A stretch of 64,000 bases of DNA. Source: an uncultured bacterium (lineage in GTDB: Bacteria; Verrucomicrobiota; Kiritimatiellia; RFP12; CAIWXQ01). The notes beneath the pieces are model-generated. The model saw only the letters and a program-made list of their open reading frames with translations. It did not search any database and was not told the DNA's origin. Within the stretch, counting starts at the first letter, position 1; every line of letters starts with the position of its first letter. Where the stretch lies: contig CAIWXQ010000045.1 of assembly GCA_903916675.1 (NCBI GenBank), positions 1 to 64,000 on the forward strand, read 5' to 3'. Positions 28,201 to 35,636 of this stretch are shown in pieces. The translations under genes were made by a program, and so were the position numbers.

Positions 28201-28703
28201 CATCCGCCGAGCAACGAGGCCAGCGACAACTGCCGGTTGTGCGATTCCACGCCGGGGGTAATGCTCGCGACAACCGGACCACGCGGCGGTTCGGCTTCGT
28301 CGCTCTCGAGCGACATGGCGCGGGCGCTCCCGCCGGCATCCTCGCGGGCGTTCACAAACAGAAACCACGAAACCAGCCACCCGAAGAGCGCCACGGCGCC
28401 GGCGCCGCAGATCGCGCTGAACAGGTTGAGACGCAGCGGAAGGTCCAGCAGATGGAGTTGTGCAATCCCATGTGTCAGCAGAAACCAGACCGGATGCCCG
28501 GCTGGGTGCTCTGGAATGGCGCCCGAAACCGAGGCGAGCAAGGTCGCCGAGATCCCGGGGTAGGCGCCCGGTGCGAGGGTGAGCAGATAGACGACCAGGG
28601 CCAGAACGCCGGCCAGAAGCGGCCAATGCCGCCAGCGCTGCTCCAGAACCGGATCCCAATCCACGCGCGGCACAGACGATTTCTGAGAAGATTTCGCGTT
28701 CAT
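25287..28703 (-). CDS. DUF2723-like multi-TM protein with C-terminal TPR repeats
   Basis: N-terminal YLLTLAPGAYPGISATLLASVSGAIPEHPAGHPVWFLLTHG, many TM segments, then TPR-like repeats; likely ATG at 28703. Confidence 0.8.
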   Translation of the reverse strand: MNAKSSQKSSVPRVDWDPVLEQRWRHWPLLAGVLALVVYLLTLAPGAYPGISATLLASVSGAIPEHPAGHPVWFLLTHGIAQLHLLDLPLRLNLFSAICGAGAVALFGWLVSWFLFVNAREDAGGSARAMSLESDEAEPPRGPVVASITPGVESHNRQLSLASLLGGCVAALTLAFCAPFWSACTRFGCQTFDLLLLLVILLLIRSYLHARRPNPVAALIAFLCGLGSMETEIFIPLSALLIVLYTVHLARRRKSWDRLLPTALFFAGVGAGAGLLLLFLTKSTAPGMPTGIRFLASGLLHAHYQALKNSLPHTGWFWILLLAILPAVISLSTARNAFANRDSLARLAMNQLFTIATLICLFNADSISPWALARDGDYLPVLPYLAVAAVAGYLAAYWRLLGAPDDIPPERTEDGNNKHLDRLGKPSGTEFWRNLAPSLTFRRIAGIGVTWLILVLVCIFPLVNLRDANGRASAFADRAAREVLAQFGDRDWIAGGGPLDRHIQLAARMQGRTLRMISSAGSTDSRSVRQLQAWVAADPVFRTQRESLNTAASFGVQTFFLEWLKTDRSAETKLVTLGSSAIWKRAGWQPVPLGIGYGGVAHAETLHSTDLLQANRAFWARMDQTLAPATNALPLLDYLRRSLRWQISRTANDLGVLLQDQGRNEDAYEAYQAAWHFNANNLSAVINLFFLTESGVHKEKTGEIKTAISDLLAQSEQAPAISRVVEICGEIRNADALTSQGHDWSLRGQPVIARNEFKRALTLGHGGAQKTELQLASFFLTQGDTNRCGQIYRTLLAANPADARALVGLAAVALIGGRTGEAQHWLDQARAAGATPDALALCNASLLVQTGKLNEGISLLQAITDRHPENIEAWSLQADALFRRKNFKEIEQRILPGMWKALGKRDHVLIHILRAKLFSEKTPPDFALARVSYLHALALRPDLIGVRNDLLLLDLATSDLANMETDGTMVFRADPDDALANYLLAAVALERGDFPRAETFFRRSFAAQKIPGALNDFAELLRRQKRFAEAEKAVREALALSDKLYQAWDTLGRILLDAGKPDEAAKAAEQALALCQTDPRLHVSLATIRFAQGRTDEARRILRDIPVKFPSIPAVVKTEMAALEQRLSRSASTTETTR

Positions 28704-28846
28704 GGCGTTCCCCCATTCCAATTGCCGGCAGAATAGACGGTGAGATTTCCAAAAGCAAGCGGGAAGGAGGAACAACTGGGCAATATCGCGCGCAATTCCC
28801 GCGTAATTGGTCAGTTTAGGAGGGCGGCCCCGGCGGCTTGTCCTCC

Positions 28847-28867
28847 TTGGCGAAGGAGGGGCCTGCC
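28847..28867 (+). repeat. 21-bp fragment shared with MITE-like copy A
   Basis: TTGGCGAAGGAGGGGCCTGCC identical to revcomp of 3548-3568; lies in hairpin CCTCCTTGGCGAAGGAGG. Confidence 0.65.
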
Positions 28868-28909
28868 TTTTGCCGGGTCGAAAACTCGCTAAAAATGCTA
28901 AAAAATCAG

Positions 28910-28927
28910 GAATTTCTTCGGAAATTC
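28910..28927 (+). other. UUCG-tetraloop hairpin
   Basis: GAATTTC TTCG GAAATTC perfect 7-bp stem. Confidence 0.5.
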
Positions 28928-29005
28928 TTCGCCCGCGGCGCAAGGCCGCAGGGGGTCGCCAACCCACCGTGCCGGACGCCCCTTGTTTCTTACAATTATT
29001 TAACG

Positions 29006-29035
29006 TTGACAGGTATCGAGGAGAAAGGGTATTTT
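29006..29035 (+). promoter_or_regulatory. Candidate sigma-70-type promoter of the PEP-CTERM gene
   Basis: TTGACA (29006) - 18 nt - TATTTT (29030). Confidence 0.45.
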
Positions 29036-29123
29036 TCCTGCAACAGGCGAGATTGTCTCGACTGCGATTTCCTGGTGGTTAACGCTGAAGTGCCGTAAAA
29101 GCACGGCAAAAGAGGGAGCAAAC

Positions 29124-29813
29124 ATGAAGAAGATCACAGCAATGGCAGCTGTCCTGGCGATGGCTGCGGTGACGCAGGCGGCGACAGTGACGACGACGGG
29201 TGCGGGATGGGTCAAATATTCTGACACGGCTTCCGGCAGTGTCGACAACCCCATCAACGTAACGGTGCAGCAGTTCAACAACATCAGCGGCACGTATGCC
29301 GGCGCCACGTTGAACTCCGTGACACTCTCACTTGTGGATACGACGGCATCAGCCGATGTGACCGTGAATAACACCGGTAGTTCGTCGAGGGATATCACTG
29401 TCACCTTCTCTGGCGGCCTCAGATTTGGAAATGGTGCCAAGAACGTGACGGACAACCTTACGCTAGCCGAGACGATCTACACGGTTGGCGCTAAATCATC
29501 GTATGGCCCCGTTGCGCTGACGACAGATGCTGCGACGGCGAATCATTCGTTCAATAGCGCCAGCGGTCTCTCCGCCTTCATTGGAACAGGCGATATTGCG
29601 AGTATGGCGATCTCCCTTGTCGGATCTTGGGGCGGTTACGGGTGGACCTCTGGTGGCGTTGAGTCTGGCAACAACAAGATGACTGGAACGTGGTCTGTCA
29701 GGTATGATTACAGCGAAGCCCCGGGCCCAGTGCCGGAACCCGCCAGCATGGCCCTGTTGGGCATCGGCGGTCTGGTCGTGGCGCTGCGTCGCCGCTTCAG
29801 CAAGAAGGCCTAA
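29124..29813 (+). CDS. PEP-CTERM sorting-domain exported protein
   Basis: Signal peptide; C-terminal VPEPASMALLGIGGLVVALRRRFSKKA matches PEP-CTERM architecture. Confidence 0.9.
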   Translation: MKKITAMAAVLAMAAVTQAATVTTTGAGWVKYSDTASGSVDNPINVTVQQFNNISGTYAGATLNSVTLSLVDTTASADVTVNNTGSSSRDITVTFSGGLRFGNGAKNVTDNLTLAETIYTVGAKSSYGPVALTTDAATANHSFNSASGLSAFIGTGDIASMAISLVGSWGGYGWTSGGVESGNNKMTGTWSVRYDYSEAPGPVPEPASMALLGIGGLVVALRRRFSKKA

Positions 29814-29847
29814 GCTTCTTTCTCCGGCATAATTTCATTTTTGCCCA

Positions 29848-29884
29848 GCAGCCGTCGGCGCAAGCCGGCGGCTGCTTCATTTTT
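29848..29884 (+). terminator. Rho-independent terminator after the PEP-CTERM gene
   Basis: GCAGCCGTCGGC GCAA GCCGGCGGCTGC followed by TTCATTTTT. Confidence 0.8.
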
Positions 29885-29888
29885 GCCC

Positions 29889-30062
29889 CCTGCAGGGAGC
29901 GCGGGCGTCCCGCCAGCAGATTGCCGTGCACCATCGGCGGCAACAGTAGGGCGCCGCGTCCTCGCGGCCGCCCCAATCCGCGGAAATCCGCGGCCGAAAA
30001 TCTGGACGCTGCCCTCCATCCCTGGGCTCGGCGCGGGGACGCGCCGGCCTACTCTGCCCTGC
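29889..30062. repeat. GC-rich intergenic inverted-repeat region
   Basis: CAGTAGGGCGCCGCGTCCTCGCGGC (about 29949) versus GCGCGGGGACGCGCCGGCCTACTCTG (about 30031), preceded by GGGAGCGCGGGCGTCCCGCCAGCAG. Confidence 0.6.
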
Positions 30063-30108
30063 GCCACACCATCCTCTAGGATTATGCTATCCTAAATCCC
30101 TACAATCC

Positions 30109-30501
30109 ATGTCCAGCAAGGGAAATCAATTACCGCATGAATCCTGGCTTTTCCTGGCCGAGGCAACGGTGGAGCGCACCCTGCGCGCGCTGCCAACGGA
30201 CCTGCGCGACCGCCTGCGCGACGTGCCGGTCCTGTTCGAGGAGCGTCCCGGACCGCATTTGATCGAAGACGGCTGGCCGGACGACCTGCTCGGTCTGTTC
30301 GAGGGGCCGTGCCATGGCGAGCGCGCCACGGACATCTCCACGCAGCCGCCGACGGTCACGCTCTTCCTGGCTAACCTGCGCGACGAGGCGGGCGACGATC
30401 CGGAGATTTTCCGCGCGGAAGTGCGCACCACGCTGCTGCACGAGATCGGGCACTATCTGGGGCTCGACGAGGACGGCCTGGCGGCGCGCGGACTGGAATA
30501 A
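30109..30501 (+). CDS. Zincin-like metallopeptidase family protein
   Basis: LLHEIGHYLGLDEDGL (HExxHxxGxxE) near the C-terminus; size fits the small bacterial zincin family. Confidence 0.82.
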   Translation: MSSKGNQLPHESWLFLAEATVERTLRALPTDLRDRLRDVPVLFEERPGPHLIEDGWPDDLLGLFEGPCHGERATDISTQPPTVTLFLANLRDEAGDDPEIFRAEVRTTLLHEIGHYLGLDEDGLAARGLE

Positions 30502-30541
30502 CGGCAACGCGGCGGTTTGCAAAACCGCCCCGTTGCCGTTA
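30499..30541. terminator. Very stable 43-nt hairpin overlapping the zincin stop codon
   Basis: TAACGGCAACG-C-GGCGGTTT-GCA-AAACCGCC-C-CGTTGCCGTTA; 19 paired positions, single C/C mismatch; no clear T-tract. Confidence 0.7.
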
Positions 30542-30639
30542 TCAAATCACCTTGCTTTTTGCCGCGTGGAAAGGCATAGTACGCGCCCTTCTTTCTTTCC
30601 TTTGCCGGGCCGGATTGTGCCGGCCGCCGAACCAGGAGA

Positions 30640-32730
30640 ATGACCATGTCCCGCACCGTACCGTTGGATCATGTCCGCAACATCGGCATCATGGCGCACA
30701 TCGATGCCGGCAAGACCACCTGCAGCGAGCGCATCCTGTTCTACTGTGGCAAGAACTACAAGATCGGCGAGGTGCACGACGGCGCCGCGACCATGGACTA
30801 CATGGTGCAGGAGCAGGAGCGCGGCATCACCATCACCTCCGCCGCCACGGTGGTGCAGTGGCAGGATCACCAGATCAGCCTGATCGACACCCCCGGCCAC
30901 GTGGACTTCACGGCCGAGGTCGAGCGCAGCCTGCGCGTGCTGGACGGCGCCATCGCTCTTTTCTGCGCGGTGGGCGGCGTGCAGCCGCAGACCGAGCAGG
31001 TCTGGCGCCAGAGCGAGAAGTACGAAGTGCCCAAGCTTTGCTTCATCAACAAGATGGACCGTACCGGCGCCGACTTCATGGGCGTGATCGAAGAGATCCG
31101 CGCCGAACTGAGCGGCAACCCCGTCCCGATGGTCCTGCCGATCGGCCAGGCCGAGCACTTCGAGGGGCTGATCGACCTGCTGTCCATGAAGGCCATCCGC
31201 TTCGACGAGGCGTCGAGGGGCGTGAAGCTGATCTACTCCGAGATTCCCGAGGCGCAGCGCGCCGACGCCGAGAAATGGCGCCACTATATGGTCGAGAAGG
31301 CTGCGGAGCAGGATGACGCCGTGCTCGAGAAATACCTCGGCGGCGGCGTGCTGACCGACGACGAGATCCTTGCCTGCCTGCGCAAAGGGTGCATCTCCCG
31401 CGCGCTGGTGCCGGTCTACTGCGGCACCGCCTTTAAGAACAAGGGCGTGCAGCCGCTGCTGGACGGCGTCGTCAAGTTCCTTCCCTCCCCGCTGGACGTC
31501 GGATCCGTCCACCAGGCTGACGCCCCTGAAATCGTGCGCCGCCCGGACGACAGCGAGCCGTTTTCCGGCCTGGCGTTCAAGATCCTTTCGGACAAACACA
31601 TGGGCAAGATCACCTTTGTGCGCGTCTATTCGGGCACGCTGCAGGTCGGCGCCACGGTCCTCAACACGACGGTCGGCGCCGAGGCGCGCATTGGCCGTCT
31701 CTTCCGGATGCATGCCAACCGCCAGGAGGCGATCGAGATGGCGCATGCCGGCGACATCGTGGCCGTGGTTGGGCTCACCAAGACCCGCACCGGCGACACG
31801 ATCTGTGACCCGGAGCATCCCATTGTCCTGGAATCGATCGAGTTCCCCGCGCCCGTGATCTCGGTTTCCATCCGGCCGGCCAGCCGCGCGGACAACGAAA
31901 AGCTGGGCTCCACGCTGCATACGCTCGCCGCCGAGGACCCCACCTTCCTGGTCACCTACGATCCCGAAACCAGCGAAACCATCATCTCCGGCATGGGCGA
32001 GCTGCACCTCGAGATTATCGTGGACCGCCTGCGCCGCGAGTTCAACGTCGGCTGCGAAGTGGGGCGTCCGGAAGTCGCCTACCGTGAAACCATCACGACG
32101 CCTGTGGAAGGCGCCTACAAGCACATCAAGCAGTCGGGTGGACGCGGCCAGTACGCGCACGTCTGCCTGCGCATCGAACTGCAGGAAAAGGGCCAGGGAT
32201 TCGTGTTCGAAAACGAGGTCAAGGGCGGCAACATCCCCGGCGAATACATCCCGGCCATTGAGAAGGGCGTCATCAAGGCCATGGAGCATGGCCCGTGTGG
32301 CGGCTATCCGGTGGTCGACGTCAAGGTCACGGTCTACGACGGCTCGTACCACGAGGTGGACTCGAATGAGTTCGCCTTTATCGAGGCGGCGCGCGTCTGT
32401 TTCCGCAACCTGTTCCTCAAGGGGAATCCGGAGCTGCTCGAGCCGATCATGGACGTGGAAGTCACGGTGCCCGAGGATTACATGGGCGCGGCCACCGGTT
32501 CCATCTGCCAGCGCCGCGGGCGCGTGGAGGGGATGGAGGATAAGGGCGGCGTGAAGCTGGTCCGCGGCTTTGTGCCGCTGGGCGAGATGTTCGGCTACTC
32601 CAGCGCCATCCGCACCGCCACGCAGGGGCGCGGCTCGTTCACCATGCACTTCGAGCACTACGAGGCCGTGCCCTTCAACCTGGCGGAGGCGATCATGGAG
32701 AAGCGCCGCAAGGAGAACAAGGTCCGCTAG
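30640..32730 (+). CDS. fusA: Elongation factor G (stand-alone paralog with canonical domain IV)
   Basis: [36 protein letters not shown]; domain IV GGRGQYAHV present; start 30640 or 30646. Confidence 0.95.
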   Translation: MTMSRTVPLDHVRNIGIMAHIDAGKTTCSERILFYCGKNYKIGEVHDGAATMDYMVQEQERGITITSAATVVQWQDHQISLIDTPGHVDFTAEVERSLRVLDGAIALFCAVGGVQPQTEQVWRQSEKYEVPKLCFINKMDRTGADFMGVIEEIRAELSGNPVPMVLPIGQAEHFEGLIDLLSMKAIRFDEASRGVKLIYSEIPEAQRADAEKWRHYMVEKAAEQDDAVLEKYLGGGVLTDDEILACLRKGCISRALVPVYCGTAFKNKGVQPLLDGVVKFLPSPLDVGSVHQADAPEIVRRPDDSEPFSGLAFKILSDKHMGKITFVRVYSGTLQVGATVLNTTVGAEARIGRLFRMHANRQEAIEMAHAGDIVAVVGLTKTRTGDTICDPEHPIVLESIEFPAPVISVSIRPASRADNEKLGSTLHTLAAEDPTFLVTYDPETSETIISGMGELHLEIIVDRLRREFNVGCEVGRPEVAYRETITTPVEGAYKHIKQSGGRGQYAHVCLRIELQEKGQGFVFENEVKGGNIPGEYIPAIEKGVIKAMEHGPCGGYPVVDVKVTVYDGSYHEVDSNEFAFIEAARVCFRNLFLKGNPELLEPIMDVEVTVPEDYMGAATGSICQRRGRVEGMEDKGGVKLVRGFVPLGEMFGYSSAIRTATQGRGSFTMHFEHYEAVPFNLAEAIMEKRRKENKVR

Positions 32731-32763
32731 GCGTTCCCGCCTGCGCTCCTCTGTGCGCGAAAA

Positions 32764-32797
32764 AGGCCGTCCGGTTCTGCCGGGCGGCCTCTTCTTT
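32764..32797 (+). terminator. Intrinsic terminator after the stand-alone EF-G gene
   Basis: AGGCCGTCCGG TTCTG CCGGGCGGCCT followed by CTTCTTT. Confidence 0.85.
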
Positions 32798-32826
32798 GCA
32801 TACGTCGCCGGCGTGGGCCGGCCGCG

Positions 32827-33471
32827 TCAGTGTGTCTGGGCGCGCGCCGTCTTCTCCACCCAGGCCACGATGCGCTCCGCGACTTCTAGCTTGGAGAGCA
32901 GCGGCAGCGTTTCTTCCGCGCCGTTCCGCGGGATGAGCGTGACGCGGTTGGTGTCAGCTGCGAAGCCGGCATCCGGCTGCGAGACGTCGTTGGCGACTAG
33001 CAGGTCGAGCCCCTTATCCGCCAGCTTGCGCCGCCCCTCCGGCCGCGGGTCGCCGGTTTCGGCCGCGAAGCCGACAAAGATCCGTCCGCCTTTCCGGCTG
33101 CGGATGGTCGCAAGGATGTCCGGGTTGGGCTCGAGCGCCAGGCTGGGCGACATGTCGCGCTTCTTGAGCTTGGCGGCGCTGGCCTGCTTCGGCCGCCAGT
33201 CCGCCACGGCGGCGCACATCACCAGCGCATCGCAGGCGTCGAGGTTCGCTTCCACGGCAAACAGCAGGTCGCGGGCGCTGACCACGTCCACCCGCTGCAC
33301 GCCGGGCGGTGTGGGGAGCGCGACCGGGCCGGCGAGCAGCGTCACGGTGTGTCCGCGGACGGCCGCGCACTGCGCGAGGGCAAATCCCATCTTGCCCGTG
33401 GACCGGTTACTGAGGAACCGGACGGGATCAAGGTGTTCGCGGGTGGGGCCGGCAGTGACAAGCAGGCGCAT
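32827..33471 (-). CDS. coaB: Stand-alone phosphopantothenate-cysteine ligase (CoaB domain)
   Basis: LLVTAGPTREHLDPVRFLSNRSTGKMGFALA...; NPDILATI...VGFAAETGD; no CoaC domain fused. Confidence 0.85.
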   Translation of the reverse strand: MRLLVTAGPTREHLDPVRFLSNRSTGKMGFALAQCAAVRGHTVTLLAGPVALPTPPGVQRVDVVSARDLLFAVEANLDACDALVMCAAVADWRPKQASAAKLKKRDMSPSLALEPNPDILATIRSRKGGRIFVGFAAETGDPRPEGRRKLADKGLDLLVANDVSQPDAGFAADTNRVTLIPRNGAEETLPLLSKLEVAERIVAWVEKTARAQTH

Positions 33472-33507
33472 GTGGCAACCCTAGCGCAAAATGGGTGGTA
33501 ATGGGAA

Positions 33508-33664
33508 GAAGTCAGAGGTCAGACATCAGGCGGCAGAGGCCAGAGGTTTGAATCGCCGACTCCCTCTTCGTGACATCGCCGACAACCGGCGTGTATCCCG
33601 ACTCCCTGCATTCATTTTGCATGCTTTCAGATTGCTGACCTCTGATTACTGGCTTCTGACCTCT
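33508..33664. repeat. Inverted heptad arrays S6
   Basis: GAAGTCA GAGGTCA GACATCA GGCGGCA GAGGCCA GAGGTTT (33508-33549) versus GATTGCT GACCTCT GATTACT GGCTTCT GACCTCT (33630-33664). Confidence 0.85.
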
Positions 33665-33710
33665 TGCGCGCCGTTCGCCTCTGCCGCTGTAGCCGGCGTC
33701 GCAGAGGCGC

Positions 33711-34940
33711 TTATTCGTACCGCAGTGCGTCGATGGGGTTGAGGCGCGAGGCGCGCCAGGCAGGGTAGAAGCCGAAGAAGATGCCGATGGCGGCGGAAAA
33801 ACCGAGGGCCACCAGGATGGTTACGGGCGCGATCAGCACAGGCCAGTGGTAGATGTGTGCGAGGGTCCGCGCGAAGCCGATGCCCAGGCCCACGCCGAGC
33901 ACACCGCCCACGCCGGCCAGGATGATGGCCTCGACGAGGAACTGTGTGAGGATGTCGTGCTGGCGCGCGCCGACGGCCATGCGCAGGCCGATCTCGCGGG
34001 TGCGCTCCGTCACCGACACCAGCATGATGTTCATGATGCCGATGCCGCCGACGAGGAGTGAGACGGCCGCAATGATGGTCAGCAGGATGGTCATCAGGGA
34101 GGCCACCTGCGTTACCATCTTGGTGACCTCGGTCATGTCGCGGATGGTGAAGTCGTCGTCGGCGGACGGCGCGAGGTGGTGACGCTCGCGCAGGGTGGTG
34201 ACGATCTCCGTGCGGGAGATCTCCAGGTTCGACATGTTGTCGAGGCTGAGCATGATCTGGTTGACGTTGTCGAAGGAGTTGCGCTGGAGCACGCGGCGGC
34301 AGGTGGTCAGCGGTGTGAGGATGAGGTCGTCCTGATCCTGCCCCCAGGCGGATGTGCCCTTCTTGGCGAGGATGCCGAGCACGCGGAACGGGATGTTGCG
34401 CAGGCGGATGAAGGTGTTGTCGACCAGAACAGGATCCTCGCCGAAGAGATTCTCGGCGACCGTGGCGCCCAGCACGCAGACATGCGTGCCGCTGCGCTGG
34501 TCAGCCTCGGAGAAGAAGCTGCCCTGCTCGACGGGCCAGTTGCGGATCTCCAGAAAATTGGGCGTGACGCCGGAGACACGCGTCCACCAGTTGTTGGCCC
34601 CAAAAATGGATTGGGCGCCGGCAACGACGATGGGGCAGACGAAGCGCACGTGGGAACACTCCTTGGCGAGCGCATCGGCGTCGCCGTCGGTCATCGTCTG
34701 CTGGGTGCCCATGCCGCCGCGCACGCCGGAAGTGTTCTGGCTGCCGGGGAAGATCATGAGCAGGTTCTCGCCGAGGCTGCTCATCTGCTCCTTGATCATG
34801 GAGGTGGCGCCGTTGCCGATGGCCATCACGACGATCACGGCAGCGATGCCGACGATGATGCCGAGCGAGGTGAGCAGGGAGCGCACCTTGGCGCGCCAGA
34901 GGGCGCGGAACGCCACGCGCAGGAGGAGGAGTGGATTCAC
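33711..34940 (-). CDS. MacB-type ABC transporter permease
   Basis: ALWRAKVRSLLTSLGIIVGIAAVIVVMAIGNGA; SLLVGGIGIMNIMLVSVTERTREIGLRMAVGAR. Confidence 0.92.
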   Translation of the reverse strand: MNPLLLLRVAFRALWRAKVRSLLTSLGIIVGIAAVIVVMAIGNGATSMIKEQMSSLGENLLMIFPGSQNTSGVRGGMGTQQTMTDGDADALAKECSHVRFVCPIVVAGAQSIFGANNWWTRVSGVTPNFLEIRNWPVEQGSFFSEADQRSGTHVCVLGATVAENLFGEDPVLVDNTFIRLRNIPFRVLGILAKKGTSAWGQDQDDLILTPLTTCRRVLQRNSFDNVNQIMLSLDNMSNLEISRTEIVTTLRERHHLAPSADDDFTIRDMTEVTKMVTQVASLMTILLTIIAAVSLLVGGIGIMNIMLVSVTERTREIGLRMAVGARQHDILTQFLVEAIILAGVGGVLGVGLGIGFARTLAHIYHWPVLIAPVTILVALGFSAAIGIFFGFYPAWRASRLNPIDALRYE

Positions 34941-35626
34941 GCGACGACCCTCCCGTCGCGCATGTGGATGGTGCGCTTGGCCTGCCGGGCGATGTCCTCG
35001 GCATGCGTGACCATGATCAGCGTGATCCCCTCTGCACTCAACTCGTGGAACAGCGTCATGATCTCCGCGCCGGAGCGGCTGTCGAGATTGCCGGTGGGTT
35101 CGTCTGCCAGCAGGATGGCGGGCTCGTTGACCAGCGCGCGGGCAATGGCCACGCGCTGCATCTGCCCGCCGGAAAGTTGGCCGGGGGTGTGGTGCAGGCG
35201 GTCGCCAAGGCCGACGCGCTGCAGCAGGGCAATGGCGCGGCGATGGCGTTCCTCCGCGGGACGGTGCGGGCCGTAATAGAGGGGCATCTCGACGTTTTCG
35301 AGGGAGGAGGTGCGCGACAGCAGGCTGAAGTTCTGGAACACGAAGCCGATGCGCCGGTTGCGCACGCGGGCCAGGCGGTTCTTGTCGAACTGCGCGACAT
35401 CCTCGCCGTCGAGCACGTACGCGCCGCTGGTGGGCTGGTCGAGGCAGCCGAGGATGTTCAGCAGGGTGCTCTTGCCGGAGCCGGAGGCGCCCATGATGGC
35501 GACGAAATCGCCGCCGGCGATGTCCAGCGAGACGCCGTCCACGGCAGCGATGTCCTCGCCGCCCAGGTGGTAGACCTTGCGGATGTCGCGGAGCGACACG
35601 ACCAGTTTGGGTTCGGCCATGAACAA
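34937..35626 (-). CDS. MacB-type ABC transporter ATP-binding protein
   Basis: GASGSGKSTLLNILGCLDQPTSG, LSGGQMQRVAIARALVNEPAILLADEPTGNLD. Confidence 0.93.
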   Translation of the reverse strand: MFMAEPKLVVSLRDIRKVYHLGGEDIAAVDGVSLDIAGGDFVAIMGASGSGKSTLLNILGCLDQPTSGAYVLDGEDVAQFDKNRLARVRNRRIGFVFQNFSLLSRTSSLENVEMPLYYGPHRPAEERHRRAIALLQRVGLGDRLHHTPGQLSGGQMQRVAIARALVNEPAILLADEPTGNLDSRSGAEIMTLFHELSAEGITLIMVTHAEDIARQAKRTIHMRDGRVVA

Positions 35627-35636
35627 GCTCCGGAGG

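Noticed and set aside
30547-32658. 703-aa minus-strand ORF
   Set aside because: Antisense shadow of the EF-G gene; no independent support.
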